Of a DNA stretch of 49,291 nt, positions 17,896 to 27,595 are shown piece after piece. The notes under the pieces are model-generated. The model was not told the origin of the DNA, ran no database searches, and saw nothing but the letters and a program-made list of their open reading frames with translations. The position numbers and the translations under genes are program-made. Where the stretch lies: positions 1 through 49,291 of the forward strand of contig JAJPKK010000275.1 of assembly GCA_021323775.1 (NCBI GenBank), in the 5' to 3' direction. This DNA comes from Hyphomicrobiales bacterium (GTDB lineage: Bacteria; Pseudomonadota; Alphaproteobacteria; Rhizobiales; Xanthobacteraceae). Numbering within the stretch: position 1 is the stretch's first letter; each line of letters opens with the position of its first letter.

Positions 17896-18412
17896 TCCTG
17901 CGTCTCCGGGCTGAGCGCAAGCGAAACCTCGGGGGCGGGTTGCCGCAAGGCTCCGGCGGTCGGATTTCGCAGAGCCTCTCAACGGGTCCGCCCCATAGGC
18001 GTTAGGTTAAGGTCGAACGTTGGCATGGACTCCTCCCCTCCCCCTTGTGGGGAGGGGTCGGGGGTGGGGGTCGAGCCAGTTGGCACGCCTTGCACCAGGG
18101 CACGACCCCCACCCCATCCCTCCCCACAAGGGGGAGGGAGTCGCAAGTGGCTCAGCCACCGCTTAAGCTGGCGCCTATGGGGATCCGGCGGCTCAATCCG
18201 GGCTACTGTTTCCATGATTGCCGGCATGGTAAGAGGGGCGAATATACGGCCATCCGGCTGACCATTTGCCGCGCGTTTCTGCCCTCATCGCCGGGAAACG
18301 AGCAATCCGGCGTCGGGCGCCTTAAACAATTTTTTAACGCTTTCGCGCCTGCAAAATCCTGGGTAGACGTTCTACCAGGGGGAGTGGTCCCGAACGGCTG
18401 AGGACGCGAATA
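17896..18412. other. lutC-glmM intergenic region with repeat and 5' hairpin
   Basis: About 520 bp hold the large hairpin repeat (18029-18142) and the probable glmM promoter. Just before the glmM ribosome site, CCTGG(G)TAGA-cgt-TCTACCAGG (18358-18379) forms a short bulged stem-loop that would sit in the leader. The lower-GC stretch AAACAATTTTTTAACG at 18324-18339 may be part of the promoter. No gene is seen. Confidence 0.5.
18029..18142. repeat. Large GC-rich hairpin repeat, second full copy
   Basis: Left arm CTCCCCTCCCCCTTGTGG continues GGAGGGGTCGGGGGTGGGGG. The right arm (18102-18142) is its near-exact reverse complement, and a loop of about 28 bp separates them. Architecture is the same as 5488-5603: a long stem whose arms end in CCCC-CTTG-GGGG mini-palindromes. 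Confidence 0.75.
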
Positions 18413-19753
18413 ATGTCTCGAAAGTATTTTGGCACCGATGGAATTCGAGGGCGCGCCAACGGCGTCATCACGGCCGATCTGGCGCTGCGGGTCGGTCAGG
18501 CTGCCGGCCTTGTGTTTCACCGCGGCGACCACCGCCACCGCGTGGTGATCGGCAAGGATACCCGGCTCTCCGGCTACATGATCGAGAACGCGCTGGTGGC
18601 GGGCTTTACCTCGGTCGGCATGGATGCGTTGCTGCTTGGCCCCATGCCGACCCCGGCCGTCGCGATGCTGACGCGTTCCATGCGCGCTGACCTCGGCGTC
18701 ATGATTTCGGCCTCCCATAATCCCTACGACGACAATGGCATCAAACTGTTCGGCCCGGACGGGTACAAGCTCTCCGATGACGTGGAACTCGAAATCGAGC
18801 GGCTCATCGATAGCGACCTCTCGAAAAAGTTTGCCAAATCCGCTGCCCTCGGCCGCGCCAAACGCATCGAGGGCGTGCCGGAGCGATACATCGAATTTGC
18901 CAAACGCACGCTTCCGCGCAACTTGTCGCTGGAGGGGCTGCGGGTCGTGGTCGATTGCGCAAATGGCGCTGCGTATCGGGTCATTCCGGAGGCGCTGTGG
19001 GAGCTCGGCGCCGAAGTAATTGCGATCGGCGTCGATCCGGACGGCTTCAATATCAACAAAGACTGCGGTTCGACCGAACCCGAGGGGCTGCGCCGCAAAG
19101 TGCGCGAACTGCGCGCCGATATCGGCATTGCGCTCGATGGCGACGCGGATCGTGTCGTGATCGTGGATGAGGCCGGTCATCTGGTCGATGGCGATCAACT
19201 GCTCGCCGTGATCGCGGAGAGCTGGCACAAGGACGGGCGGCTTGCGAAGGCAGGCGTCGTCACCACCATCATGTCGAATTTCGGCCTGGAGCGGCATCTC
19301 GATCAATTCGGGATCAAGGTGCATCGCGTCCAGGTTGGCGACCGCTATGTGCTGGAGCACATGCGCGAGCACGGCTTCAATGTCGGCGGGGAGCCCTCCG
19401 GCCACATCATCCTGTCGGACTACACCACGACGGGCGACGGTTTCATTGCGGCCCTCCAAGTGCTGGCGGTGGTCAAGAAGCTCGGCCAACCGGTTTCCGA
19501 GGTTTGCCATCGCTTCGATGCGCTGCCGCAGATTACCAAGAATGTCCGCTACCGGAGTGGCAAACCCCACGAGGACGCGGGCGTGCGCTCGGCAATTGCG
19601 AGCGGCGAAGAGCGTCTCAATGGCCATGGCCGCCTGATCGTGCGGCCGTCTGGAACCGAGCCGGTCATCCGGGTGACAGCGGAAGGGGAAAATCCTGAGT
19701 TACTAGAGGATGTTGTAGACAGCGTTGTGGACGCGATTAGCGCCGTCGCGTAG
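18413..19753 (+). CDS. glmM: Phosphoglucosamine mutase
   Basis: GlmM converts glucosamine-6-phosphate to glucosamine-1-phosphate, the second step towards UDP-GlcNAc for peptidoglycan and lipopolysaccharide. The 446-residue length is typical. The phosphoserine loop reads [15 protein letters not shown] (catalytic Ser101). The metal-binding loop is [13 protein letters not shown] near residue 240. The sugar-recognition motif is [10 protein letters not shown], and the phosphate-binding loop is [17 protein letters not shown] near the C-terminus. The N-terminus [10 protein letters not shown] fixes the ATG at 18413. No partner glm gene is adjacent; ftsH and folP, its frequent neighbours in bacteria, are absent upstream. 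Confidence 0.96.
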   Translation: MSRKYFGTDGIRGRANGVITADLALRVGQAAGLVFHRGDHRHRVVIGKDTRLSGYMIENALVAGFTSVGMDALLLGPMPTPAVAMLTRSMRADLGVMISASHNPYDDNGIKLFGPDGYKLSDDVELEIERLIDSDLSKKFAKSAALGRAKRIEGVPERYIEFAKRTLPRNLSLEGLRVVVDCANGAAYRVIPEALWELGAEVIAIGVDPDGFNINKDCGSTEPEGLRRKVRELRADIGIALDGDADRVVIVDEAGHLVDGDQLLAVIAESWHKDGRLAKAGVVTTIMSNFGLERHLDQFGIKVHRVQVGDRYVLEHMREHGFNVGGEPSGHIILSDYTTTGDGFIAALQVLAVVKKLGQPVSEVCHRFDALPQITKNVRYRSGKPHEDAGVRSAIASGEERLNGHGRLIVRPSGTEPVIRVTAEGENPELLEDVVDSVVDAISAVA

Positions 19754-19865
19754 CCGGGGCTGCGTTCCGGCTGCGGAAAAGCTCCCCATTGGCGGCTAAA
19801 AGCGGCTCGCCTGTGGCGCTGCCGCGATTGATGATTATACTCGGGTTACCATCGCCGACGATATC

Positions 19866-20117
19866 GTGGTACCGATCTTGAGGACGATCCAAGCGGACCT
19901 TGCGGCTCTCAACCGCAAGGTCTCAGCGCAGGGGCGTGACCTCAGTGACGTCAAGCAGGATGTGCGGATGATCCGGGCCGCGATCCACGATATGGGCGAG
20001 ACGCGGGTTACGGAAGGGGAGATCACAGTGCTGCACGAAGATATCAATCGCGTGCAGCAACGCTTGCAAGACCTGGAACTGCGGGTCGAGGAACTGGAAG
20101 ATCGTAGACCCGATTGA
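19866..20117 (+). CDS. Small coiled-coil protein, unknown
   Basis: The 83-residue product is almost entirely heptad-like helix: IQADLAALNRKVSAQGRDLS at the start, HEDINRVQQRLQDLELRVEE near the end. This suggests a coiled coil. The best available start is GTG 19866; no strong ribosome site is visible. The frame stays open to 19800 and the upstream codons (DDYTRVTIADDIV) also look protein-like, so the true start is uncertain. Similar short coiled-coil proteins are common in Rhizobiales and have no known function. It is convergent with the metF-like gene, 11 bp away. Confidence 0.6.
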   Translation: MVPILRTIQADLAALNRKVSAQGRDLSDVKQDVRMIRAAIHDMGETRVTEGEITVLHEDINRVQQRLQDLELRVEELEDRRPD

Positions 20118-20128
20118 ATTTCGCAATC

Positions 20129-21070
20129 TCACCTGACCTTCGCCGCCATCGTCACGCTGCGGCGCGCTGCCGCAATCACCTCGGGGATGGCGACAGCGTT
20201 GCCGGGCGCCATAATGTGGACCCCGGCGACACCGGGGATCAGGCTGAGTTCCTCGATCGTCTCGACACAGATTTTGCGACCCTCGGCGGCAGGGTCGCCG
20301 GCCTGCTCCAGGCGGGTCACCATGGCTTCTGGAATGATGGTTCCAAACAGGTGACGGCGCATCCACGCAGCGGATTTCGCTGAGCGCAGCGGATTGACCC
20401 CGACCAGCATGAACACGCGGCCGGAAAGCCCTGCGTCCGCGAGCCGCGCCGCGTACCGCCGCACGATGGCGGCATCCATGCAGAACTGAGTCTGGATGAA
20501 CTGCGCTCCCGCCTTGACCTTGGCCGCGAGGCTGTCGGGCTGCCAGCCCGGCGGCGGATCGATCGGAACGTCGGCGGCCCCGATGAAGAATGGCGCGGCC
20601 CCTGCCACTTCGGCCCCATGCGGCAGCCTGCCGTCGCGGATAGCGCTTGCCGTCTCAGTAAGCGTTCGCGAGTTAAGATCGAACACCGGCTTGGCGTCCG
20701 GCTGATCGCCGGCGGTGGGATCGTCGCCGCGCAGCAGGAGGAGGTTTCTCACACCGAGCGCAGCGGCGCCCATCAACTCGCTCTGCAGCGCGATGCGATT
20801 GCGGTCGCGGCAAGTGAGCTGCAGGATTGGCTCGACGCCGACGCCGATAAGCAGCGCCGCCGCGGCCGTCGCGCCCATGTGAGCGCGGGCGCCGGCGCCG
20901 TCGGTGACATTGACGGCATCCGCAAGTCCGCGCAGCGGCAATGCCCGGGCGGTCAGGTCCTCAGGATTGCAGGACACCGGCGGCACGACCTCAGCCGTGA
21001 TGACGAAACGCCCGGCCGCGAGACGTTGCGCCAGGCTACTGCCCGCGGGTGACAATGGCTGAGGTGACAT
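20129..21070 (-). CDS. Methylenetetrahydrofolate reductase-family protein
   Basis: The 313-residue protein has the MetF (TIM-barrel, FAD) family pattern: FVITAEVVPP near the N-terminus (substrate Glu), DAVNVTDGAGAR, QLTCRDRNRIALQSELMGA (folate/FAD region), NLLLLRGDDP, and the late KAGAQFIQTQFCMD. These segments cover the whole barrel. True MetF reduces 5,10-methylene-THF to 5-methyl-THF. This looks like the divergent paralogue class that often accompanies corrinoid methyltransferases or folate one-carbon catabolism, so the gene symbol is withheld. It is divergent from alaS across about 380 bp. Confidence 0.8.
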   Translation of the reverse strand: MSPQPLSPAGSSLAQRLAAGRFVITAEVVPPVSCNPEDLTARALPLRGLADAVNVTDGAGARAHMGATAAAALLIGVGVEPILQLTCRDRNRIALQSELMGAAALGVRNLLLLRGDDPTAGDQPDAKPVFDLNSRTLTETASAIRDGRLPHGAEVAGAAPFFIGAADVPIDPPPGWQPDSLAAKVKAGAQFIQTQFCMDAAIVRRYAARLADAGLSGRVFMLVGVNPLRSAKSAAWMRRHLFGTIIPEAMVTRLEQAGDPAAEGRKICVETIEELSLIPGVAGVHIMAPGNAVAIPEVIAAARRSVTMAAKVR

Positions 21071-21451
21071 CGAGGTACTCGGGTCGGAGCAGGGACATGG
21101 AGGATCGCGAACGCGTGCTTATATGCATAGTGCCATGAGGATGCAGGGATTTCCCCTCGAATGCGATTTTGCCGGGCATGAAATTTTGCCGGGCGTAGAA
21201 TTCGGTCGGCGGGCGGTGCGAAAGGTCATTTTCGCTCTTTGTTGATGCTCCGGCGAGCCTTTGTGGACACTTGCACAGTCCGCGGCTAAAAGGTTCGGCG
21301 CGGAACGGATCAGCTGAAGGCCCGTTTGGAAGGGATTTCGGTCACGTTGAGCAAGCGTAGGGTGGGCAAAGGCGCGCCCCTGAGCCTGTCGAAGGGTGCG
21401 CGCAGTGCGGTGCTCCGGCTGGCCGCGCAGAAGCAGGACGAGTAGAGCTTC
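21071..21451. other. Intergenic region before alaS with repeat fragments
   Basis: About 380 bp. It contains two near copies of TTTTGCCGGGC separated by 20 bp (21166-21196) and, at 21354-21400, a GCGTAGGGTGGGCAAAGGCG stretch that belongs to the dispersed GTAGGGTGGGCAAA repeat type. It holds the alaS promoter and probably that of the metF-like gene. No gene was found. Confidence 0.45.
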
Positions 21452-24115
21452 ATGAGTGGCGTCAACGACATTCGAGCGCACTTTCTCAATTACTTTGCGG
21501 CCAACGGCCATGAGATCGTGCCGTCCTCGCCGCTCGTCCCCCGCAATGACCCGACCCTGATGTTCACCAATGCCGGGATGGTGCAGTTCAAGAACGTCTT
21601 CACCGGGGTCGAGAAACGCCCGTATGTACGCGCCGCGACAGCGCAGAAATGCGTGCGCGCGGGGGGCAAGCATAACGATCTTGACAATGTGGGCTATACG
21701 GCGCGCCACCATACCTTCTTCGAGATGCTGGGCAATTTCTCGTTCGGCGATTATTTCAAGGATCGCGCCATCGAGCTCGCCTGGAATCTGGTGACGAAGG
21801 AATTCGGGCTGCCGCGCCAGCGTCTTACGGTCACGGTGTTCTCCGAAGACGATCAGGCTTTCGCTGCGTGGAAGAAGATCGCGGACCTGCCCGAATCGAA
21901 GATCGTCCGCATTCCCACGTCTGATAATTTCTGGGCGATGGGCGACACCGGACCCTGCGGCCCGTGCTCGGAAATCTTCTACGACCACGGCGACCACATT
22001 CCGGGCGGTCCGCCGGGCTCGGCTGAGGCGGATGGGGATCGCTTCGTCGAGATTTGGAATCTTGTCTTCATGCAATACGAGCAGGTCGCAGCCGGCCGGC
22101 GGGTCGAGTTGCCGAAGCCGTCGATCGACACCGGCATGGGGCTGGAGCGCATCGCCGCGGTGCTCCAAGGCACGCACGACAACTACAAGATCGACCTGTT
22201 CGGTGCGCTGATCCAGGCTGTGGCCGACCGCACTGGGGTTGATCCTGACGGTCCACAAAAAGCGTCCCACCGCGTCATTGCCGATCACCTGCGCGCCACC
22301 TCGTTCCTGATCGCCGACGGCGTGCTGCCCTCCAACGAAGGCCGCGGCTACGTGCTCCGCCGCATCATGCGGCGCGCGATGCGGCACGCGGAGCTGCTCG
22401 GGGCCAAGGAGCCGCTGATGTACCGGCTGGTGCCGGCGCTGGTGCGCGAGATGGGGCAGGCCTATCCGGAGCTTGTTCGCGCCGAGGCCCTGATTACCGA
22501 GACCCTCAAGCTCGAAGAGACGCGCTTCCGCCGCACCTTGGAGCGAGGCCTCGCGATTCTCGACGAGGAAAGCCGCAGCCTTAAGGCCGGCGACAGCCTC
22601 AAGGGCGAGGTGGCCTTCGCGCTCTACGACACCTACGGCTTTCCCCTCGACCTCACGCAGGATGCGCTGAAATCCCGCGGCATCGGGGTCGACCTTGCGG
22701 CCTTCAACGCCGCCATGGAACGTCAGCGGGAAAAGGCGCGGGCGTCGTGGACGGGCTCCGGCGAGGCAGTCACCGAAGCCGTGTGGTTCTCGTTGCGCGA
22801 GAAGGTGGGCGCCACCGAATTCCTTGGGTACGAGACGGAGAGCGCCGAAGGCGTCGTTGCCGCTCTGGTGCGCGACGGCAGGGAGGTGTCAGGTCTTGCC
22901 GAGGGCGAGACGGGCGCCGTGGTCCTCAACCAGACGCCATTTTATGGCGAGTCGGGCGGTCAGGTCGGCGACACCGGCGTGATGGCCGGAAGCGGCGTGC
23001 GTTTCCGCGTCACTGACACCCAGAAGAGGGCCGGCGATGTGTTTGTCCATTCGGGCGTCGTCGAGCAGGGGACGCTAAAGCCCGGCTTGCCGCTCATGCT
23101 CCAGGTCGACCACGCACGGCGCAGCGATATCCGCCGCAACCATTCCGCCACCCACTTGCTGCACGAGGCGCTTCGGCAGGTGCTCGGCGATCATGTGGCG
23201 CAGAAGGGATCTCTGGTCGCGCCAGAGCGGCTGCGCTTCGACATTTCGCATCCCAAGCCGATCACAGGCGAAGAGATCGAACAGGTCGAAGACATTGTCA
23301 ACGAGATGGTGCTGCGGAATTCCGAAGTAACGACGCGATTGATGGCGGTTGACGACGCCATCGCGTCGGGCGCCCGTGCGCTGTTCGGAGAAAAATACGG
23401 CGACGAAGTGCGGGTCGTGGCCATGGGGGAAACCGACCGCGCAGGCGGCAATGCGCTGGGGTGGTCGGTCGAACTCTGCGGCGGCACCCATGTGCGGCGC
23501 ACCGGCGACATCGGCGTGGTTTCGATCGTTGGCGAAAGCGCCGTCGCGGCCGGCGTGCGGCGGATCGAGGCGCTGACCGGCCACGCGGCGCGCCGCAACG
23601 CCAACCGCATCGTCGGGCTCGCCAAAGCCGGCGCTGCAGAGCTGAAGGTTCAACTTGAGGATCTGCCGGACCGCATCGCGGCGCTTGTCGACGATCGCAA
23701 GCGGCTGGAGCGCGAAGTGTCGGATGCCCGCCGCAAGCTTGCCATGGGGGGCGGCGGTCGTGCCGTCGGCGACGGCGTGCGCCATGTCGGCGATGTGAAG
23801 CTGCTGGCGCGTGCCGTGTCCGGCATTGAGATCAAGGACCTGAAAAGCCTCGCGGACGACGGCAAGAAGCAGGTTGGCTCCGGCGTGGTCGCCATTGTGG
23901 GCGTTACCGGCGACGGCAAGGCCGGCCTCGTGGTCGGCGTCACGGCCGATCTCGTGGGCCGCTTCAATGCGGTCGACCTCGTGCGCCGCGGGGCCGAAGC
24001 GCTCGGCGGCAAGGGCGGCGGCGGCCGTCCCGACATGGCGCAGGCCGGCGGCCCGGACGGCGCCAAGGCGCAAGCCGCGCTTGACACGATTGCGGCCGCA
24101 ATCGGCAGCATGTAG
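21452..24115 (+). CDS. alaS: Alanine--tRNA ligase
   Basis: This is a full-length AlaRS of 887 residues. The N-terminus [20 protein letters not shown] is canonical. The class II aminoacylation core includes [14 protein letters not shown] (motif 1 region), [18 protein letters not shown] (motif 2) and the motif 3 segment [13 protein letters not shown]. The editing domain has the zinc-binding [11 protein letters not shown] and the later [13 protein letters not shown]. The C-Ala domain is Gly-rich near the end ([16 protein letters not shown]), a standard tRNA-contact motif. The usual alphaproteobacterial recA neighbour is not present upstream. Confidence 0.97.
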   Translation: MSGVNDIRAHFLNYFAANGHEIVPSSPLVPRNDPTLMFTNAGMVQFKNVFTGVEKRPYVRAATAQKCVRAGGKHNDLDNVGYTARHHTFFEMLGNFSFGDYFKDRAIELAWNLVTKEFGLPRQRLTVTVFSEDDQAFAAWKKIADLPESKIVRIPTSDNFWAMGDTGPCGPCSEIFYDHGDHIPGGPPGSAEADGDRFVEIWNLVFMQYEQVAAGRRVELPKPSIDTGMGLERIAAVLQGTHDNYKIDLFGALIQAVADRTGVDPDGPQKASHRVIADHLRATSFLIADGVLPSNEGRGYVLRRIMRRAMRHAELLGAKEPLMYRLVPALVREMGQAYPELVRAEALITETLKLEETRFRRTLERGLAILDEESRSLKAGDSLKGEVAFALYDTYGFPLDLTQDALKSRGIGVDLAAFNAAMERQREKARASWTGSGEAVTEAVWFSLREKVGATEFLGYETESAEGVVAALVRDGREVSGLAEGETGAVVLNQTPFYGESGGQVGDTGVMAGSGVRFRVTDTQKRAGDVFVHSGVVEQGTLKPGLPLMLQVDHARRSDIRRNHSATHLLHEALRQVLGDHVAQKGSLVAPERLRFDISHPKPITGEEIEQVEDIVNEMVLRNSEVTTRLMAVDDAIASGARALFGEKYGDEVRVVAMGETDRAGGNALGWSVELCGGTHVRRTGDIGVVSIVGESAVAAGVRRIEALTGHAARRNANRIVGLAKAGAAELKVQLEDLPDRIAALVDDRKRLEREVSDARRKLAMGGGGRAVGDGVRHVGDVKLLARAVSGIEIKDLKSLADDGKKQVGSGVVAIVGVTGDGKAGLVVGVTADLVGRFNAVDLVRRGAEALGGKGGGGRPDMAQAGGPDGAKAQAALDTIAAAIGSM

Positions 24116-24122
24116 CTTCCGA

Positions 24123-24548
24123 TTACCTGATCCGCGTGAGGTCTTCGCCACCGCAGATTCCGAGCCAGCAGCCCTCAATCCTGATGCCCGACGGGCCGGT
24201 CTCGATCAGGTTTCCGGAATAGATCTTGCCATCGTTGTCATTGTAGAGCTGTCCCGACCACTGGGTGGGCCCGTCGTGATGCATCGAGATCAAAACCTCG
24301 ACGCCGACCAGGGGCCGAGCGCGTTTTGCCGGATCGGCGTTGTTCTTGTCCGTAGGCGGTCTGCCCGTCGTGGGATCGGTCGGTGAGCTGGCCTGCACTA
24401 TAAAGCCGCATAAATTGCGGCCGCATGGGCTTATCCGTATCTTCGCGCCGTCCTTCGCGAGCCACTGGCCGACCGGAGAAGCCGGTCCGGTCTCGCAAGT
24501 CGCCGCGCAGGTTGCTGCGGCAAGGATTGCCGACAATGTCCAGTGCAT
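24123..24548 (-). CDS. DUF2147 secreted protein
   Basis: The 141-residue protein has an N-terminal signal (MHWTLSAILAAATCA) and a DUF2147 domain beginning PVGQWLAKDGAKIRI and containing ISPCGRNLCGFIV, VLISMHHDGP, WSGQLYNDNDGKIYSGNL and IEGCWLGICGG. The family is a small extracytoplasmic beta-sandwich of unknown function in many proteobacteria. Four Cys residues in the mature part could form disulfides. The start at 24548 begins directly at the signal; an upstream in-frame start exists at 24560. It is convergent with alaS, 7 bp from its stop. Confidence 0.85.
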   Translation of the reverse strand: MHWTLSAILAAATCAATCETGPASPVGQWLAKDGAKIRISPCGRNLCGFIVQASSPTDPTTGRPPTDKNNADPAKRARPLVGVEVLISMHHDGPTQWSGQLYNDNDGKIYSGNLIETGPSGIRIEGCWLGICGGEDLTRIR

Positions 24549-24632
24549 GAACGCCCCCAAAATGGCCCTGGTCAGGGCACCCCTGACGGCGACCGGAATG
24601 GACTTCGATCATTTCGAATTACATATCCCGCT

Positions 24633-24719
24633 GTCGTAGCCGGGCTCGTCCCGGCGACCCCGAATGTCAGACCGCGGAGCAAGCACAATCGAGGTAACCG
24701 GGACAAGCCCGGCCACGAC
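24633..24719. repeat. Intergenic inverted repeat (RIME-like)
   Basis: GTCGTAGCCGGGCTCGTCCC (24633 on) and the reverse complement of the end of 24693-24719 (GTCGTGGCCGGGCTTGTCCC) form arms of 27 bp with few mismatches around a loop of about 33 bp. The GGCCGGGCTTGTCCCGGCCA theme is a widespread intergenic element in Rhizobiales (recalled). Confidence 0.7.
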
Positions 24720-24772
24720 CCGGAAGAGGCAACGAGCGGTTCAATATGGCCGGGAACTGCTGCAGACGCCCA

Positions 24773-25939
24773 CTACCTTATCCGCTCCAATATGCTCACG
24801 TAATTCGCCACCGCAGCGCCGCCCATGTTGTAAATGCCGCCGAGCCTCGCGTCCGGCAATTGCATGTCGCCCGCCTTGCCGCAGAGCTGCATCGCGGTAA
24901 GCGCGTGCATCGACACGCCGGTGGCCCCGATCGGGTGTCCCTTGGACTTCAGTCCGCCGGAAGGATTGACCGGGAGCGGGCCATCCTTTTGGGTGAGGCC
25001 GTCGCGGATTGCTCGCGCGCCTTCGCCTTCAGGTGCGAGGCCCATGGCTTCGTATTCGATGAGTTCCGCGATCGTGAAGCAGTCGTGGGTCTCGACGAAA
25101 GAAAGATCGCCGAGCTTGATGCCCGCGCGGCGAAGCGCCCGCGCCCACGCCTGGCTGCAGCCCTCGAATTTCAGAATGTCGCGCTTCGACATCGGCAGGA
25201 AATCCTGCACATGGCTCAAGGCGCGGAAGACCACGGCCTTGCTCATGGCAAGCGCCGTCTCGACATCGGCGAGCACCACGGCGGCGGCGCCGTCGGAAAC
25301 GAGCGAGCAATCGGTGCGCTTCAAGGGCCCGGCAACGAACGGATTCTTTTCGCTTTCGTGGCGACAGAAATCAAAGCCCAAGTCCTTGCGCATCTGCGCA
25401 TAGGGATTTGCCACGCCGTTCTTGTGGTTCTTGGCGGCAATCATGGCGAGCGCGTCCGACTGATCGCCGTATTTCTGGAAGTAGAGGTTCGCAATGTGGC
25501 CGAAAATTCCCGCGAAGCCGCCCGCGATGTCGGCTTCCTCGCGCACATAGGACGCCTTGAGGAGATTGCGGGCGATCTCAGCCGGTGGCGTCGTCGTCAT
25601 CTGCTCGACGCCGACCACGAGAACGATGCGAGCGGCGCCCGCGCGGATTGCCCGCACGCCCTGATGTATGGCTGCCGATCCTGTGGCGCACGCGTTTTCA
25701 ACGCGGGTCGCGGGCTTGAAACGCAGATCGGGCGAAGCCTGCAGCGCCAGGGAAGCGGTGAAATCCTGCGCCGAGAAGCCGGCATTGAAGTGGCCCAGTA
25801 GAATCTCGCCGACATCGGCCGCAGCAATTCCGGCATCGTCGAGCGCCGCAGTTGCTGCGCGCGTGACTAAGCTCTCGACCGTTTCGTTTTCCAGTCGCCC
25901 GAAGGGCGTGTGGGCCCAGCCGATGATGCAGGCCGTCAT
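24773..25939 (-). CDS. Thiolase / acetyl-CoA acetyltransferase-family protein
   Basis: The 388-residue thiolase-fold enzyme would cleave or condense acyl-CoA thioesters. The nucleophile Cys lies in VENACATGSAAIHQGV (about residue 92), and the C-terminal general-base/oxyanion motif is GGLKSKGHPIGATGVSMH with the ETHDCFTIAE region before it. The sequence type is the SCP-x/archaeal-like thiolase class rather than PhaA. In many bacteria that class works beside a DUF35 OB-fold partner, which is absent here. ATG 25937-25939 is chosen because GAGGAGAG lies just upstream; the frame runs on but upstream codons lack similarity. It is divergent from dacF. Confidence 0.88.
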   Translation of the reverse strand: MTACIIGWAHTPFGRLENETVESLVTRAATAALDDAGIAAADVGEILLGHFNAGFSAQDFTASLALQASPDLRFKPATRVENACATGSAAIHQGVRAIRAGAARIVLVVGVEQMTTTPPAEIARNLLKASYVREEADIAGGFAGIFGHIANLYFQKYGDQSDALAMIAAKNHKNGVANPYAQMRKDLGFDFCRHESEKNPFVAGPLKRTDCSLVSDGAAAVVLADVETALAMSKAVVFRALSHVQDFLPMSKRDILKFEGCSQAWARALRRAGIKLGDLSFVETHDCFTIAELIEYEAMGLAPEGEGARAIRDGLTQKDGPLPVNPSGGLKSKGHPIGATGVSMHALTAMQLCGKAGDMQLPDARLGGIYNMGGAAVANYVSILERIR

Positions 25940-26098
25940 GGAACTCTCCTCTACCGGAATCCGAACGCTTTGTTCCGGACAACTCAGGCAAGCATAATCC
26001 TGGTAGCAACTTGCGTCAGCACCTTTGCGTTTGTCTACCGAAATGGGGTAAAAGCCACCTCCATCGGCTAACGCTTCGAAACAAAAGGGCTGCCTGTC

Positions 26099-27595
26099 GT
26101 GCCGTTTTTGCGGAAGCTGCTCGCGGTTCGCGCAGGGCGGATTAGCCGAAAGCCTAATCCGCCGCACCACGCAACCCGGCGGAATACACTTCGCTATTCC
26201 GCCCTCCGAGCTGCACCAAGCCTGCTTGCCTTGACCGCGACCGCAGGGCTCAGCCTAACGACGCTTGATGTCCGCTCAGCGCGGGCCGAGGCGTTGCTTC
26301 TCGTTGACGTCGATACCGGCAAGGTCATCAACGAGCAAAATTCGACCTCTCCCTGGTATCCGGCCTCCGTCACTAAGTTAATGACGACTTATGTGACGCT
26401 CAAGGCGGTGCGGGATCACCGCATCAGCCTCGACAGCCTGCTCACGGTGTCGCCCAATGCGGTGGCGCAGCAACCGTCCAAGATGGGGTTCAAAGTCGGC
26501 ACCCGCGTGACCGTCGATAATGCATTGAAAATGATGCTGGTGCATTCGGCGAACGACATGGCGGTGGTGCTGGCGGAGGGCGTGTCGGGATCGATCGAAA
26601 AGTTTGCCGCCGAAATGAACGCTGCGGCGCGCAATCTTGGCATGACGCAGACGCACTATGTCAATCCCAACGGCCTGCCGGCGGACGAGCAGATCACTTC
26701 GGCGCGCGACCTTGCGATCCTCGCCCGCGCCTTGATTCACGAGTTTCCAGAGTATGATTATTACTGGCATATTGCATCCATCAAGCTTGGCAAACGCATC
26801 TATCGCAACACAAACAGGCTGATCGATGCTTATGCTGGCAGCGACGGCATGAAGACCGGCTTCATTTGCGCGTCCGGTTACAATCTTGTTGCGACCGCAA
26901 CCCGCGGCGGCAAGCGGCTGATCGCCGTCGTCCTTGGCGCCAAGTCGTCGGAAAGCCGCTCCGTCAAGGCGGCGCAGCTGTTCGAACGCGGCTTTGGGAC
27001 CGACCCGCTGAGCTGGCTGGCGCCTTCGCAGGGCGCTGTCGACTCATTGCAGCCAACCGACGCGACGCCGCCCGACATGCACGATGAGGTTTGCAACAAT
27101 AGCCGCCGTCGTCAGGCGGCAGCCGACGACAGCGAGGAAGGAGGCGAGGCCGGCGCCCCGTCGGCCGCCGCGTCGGTCGAAGGGACGAATGCTGAGATGC
27201 CCATACCGCTGTGGAGCCTGCGCGGGGCCGGCCTGCTTACTTCCGGAGGCGCCGGCCTGCTCACCTCCGGACTGGCGGCCGGCATCCCGCCGGTCGAAGT
27301 CTATACGGGGCCGGCGCGCGGGACCGCTGCGCCGGGCGCGTCAACGCCGGCCGCCCTGATGCCGAAGAAGAAGCCGCTCGCAGTCGCAGCGAAGCCGCCC
27401 GCCGCAAAGCCCGCGGAGCCGGCCGCAAAGCCTGGCGCCGCAGCCGCGGCGCATCCCAAGCCGGCTGCCGCGGCGAGCGAAATCAAGTCGCCCGGCAGGT
27501 CCTCGCCGGGCAGCAGCGTCAATGCTGCGGCCCCCAGAGTCAAACCCGCCGCGAAGCCGCCGGCGCAACCCGCGCCCAACGCGGAAACGCAATGA
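26099..27595 (+). CDS. dacF: D-alanyl-D-alanine carboxypeptidase (PBP5/DacF type)
   Basis: This low-molecular-weight penicillin-binding protein trims the terminal D-Ala of peptidoglycan pentapeptides in the periplasm. The active-site triads are Ser90-V-T-Lys93 (PASVTKLM), Ser150-Ala-Asn152 (VHSANDM) and Lys252-Thr-Gly ([13 protein letters not shown]). A signal-like hydrophobic segment lies at residues 39-63. After the catalytic domain (to about residue 300) comes a tail of some 190 residues rich in Ala, Pro, Lys and Gly, including a duplicated GAGLLTSG. This is probably a wall-interacting linker. Start is GTG 26099. The stop overlaps the next gene by ATGA, so the two are translationally coupled. 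Confidence 0.93.
   Translation: MPFLRKLLAVRAGRISRKPNPPHHATRRNTLRYSALRAAPSLLALTATAGLSLTTLDVRSARAEALLLVDVDTGKVINEQNSTSPWYPASVTKLMTTYVTLKAVRDHRISLDSLLTVSPNAVAQQPSKMGFKVGTRVTVDNALKMMLVHSANDMAVVLAEGVSGSIEKFAAEMNAAARNLGMTQTHYVNPNGLPADEQITSARDLAILARALIHEFPEYDYYWHIASIKLGKRIYRNTNRLIDAYAGSDGMKTGFICASGYNLVATATRGGKRLIAVVLGAKSSESRSVKAAQLFERGFGTDPLSWLAPSQGAVDSLQPTDATPPDMHDEVCNNSRRRQAAADDSEEGGEAGAPSAAASVEGTNAEMPIPLWSLRGAGLLTSGGAGLLTSGLAAGIPPVEVYTGPARGTAAPGASTPAALMPKKKPLAVAAKPPAAKPAEPAAKPGAAAAAHPKPAAAASEIKSPGRSSPGSSVNAAAPRVKPAAKPPAQPAPNAETQ

Noticed and set aside
18203-19627. 474-codon minus-strand frame opposite glmM
   Set aside because: Antisense shadow of glmM, which has all catalytic motifs.
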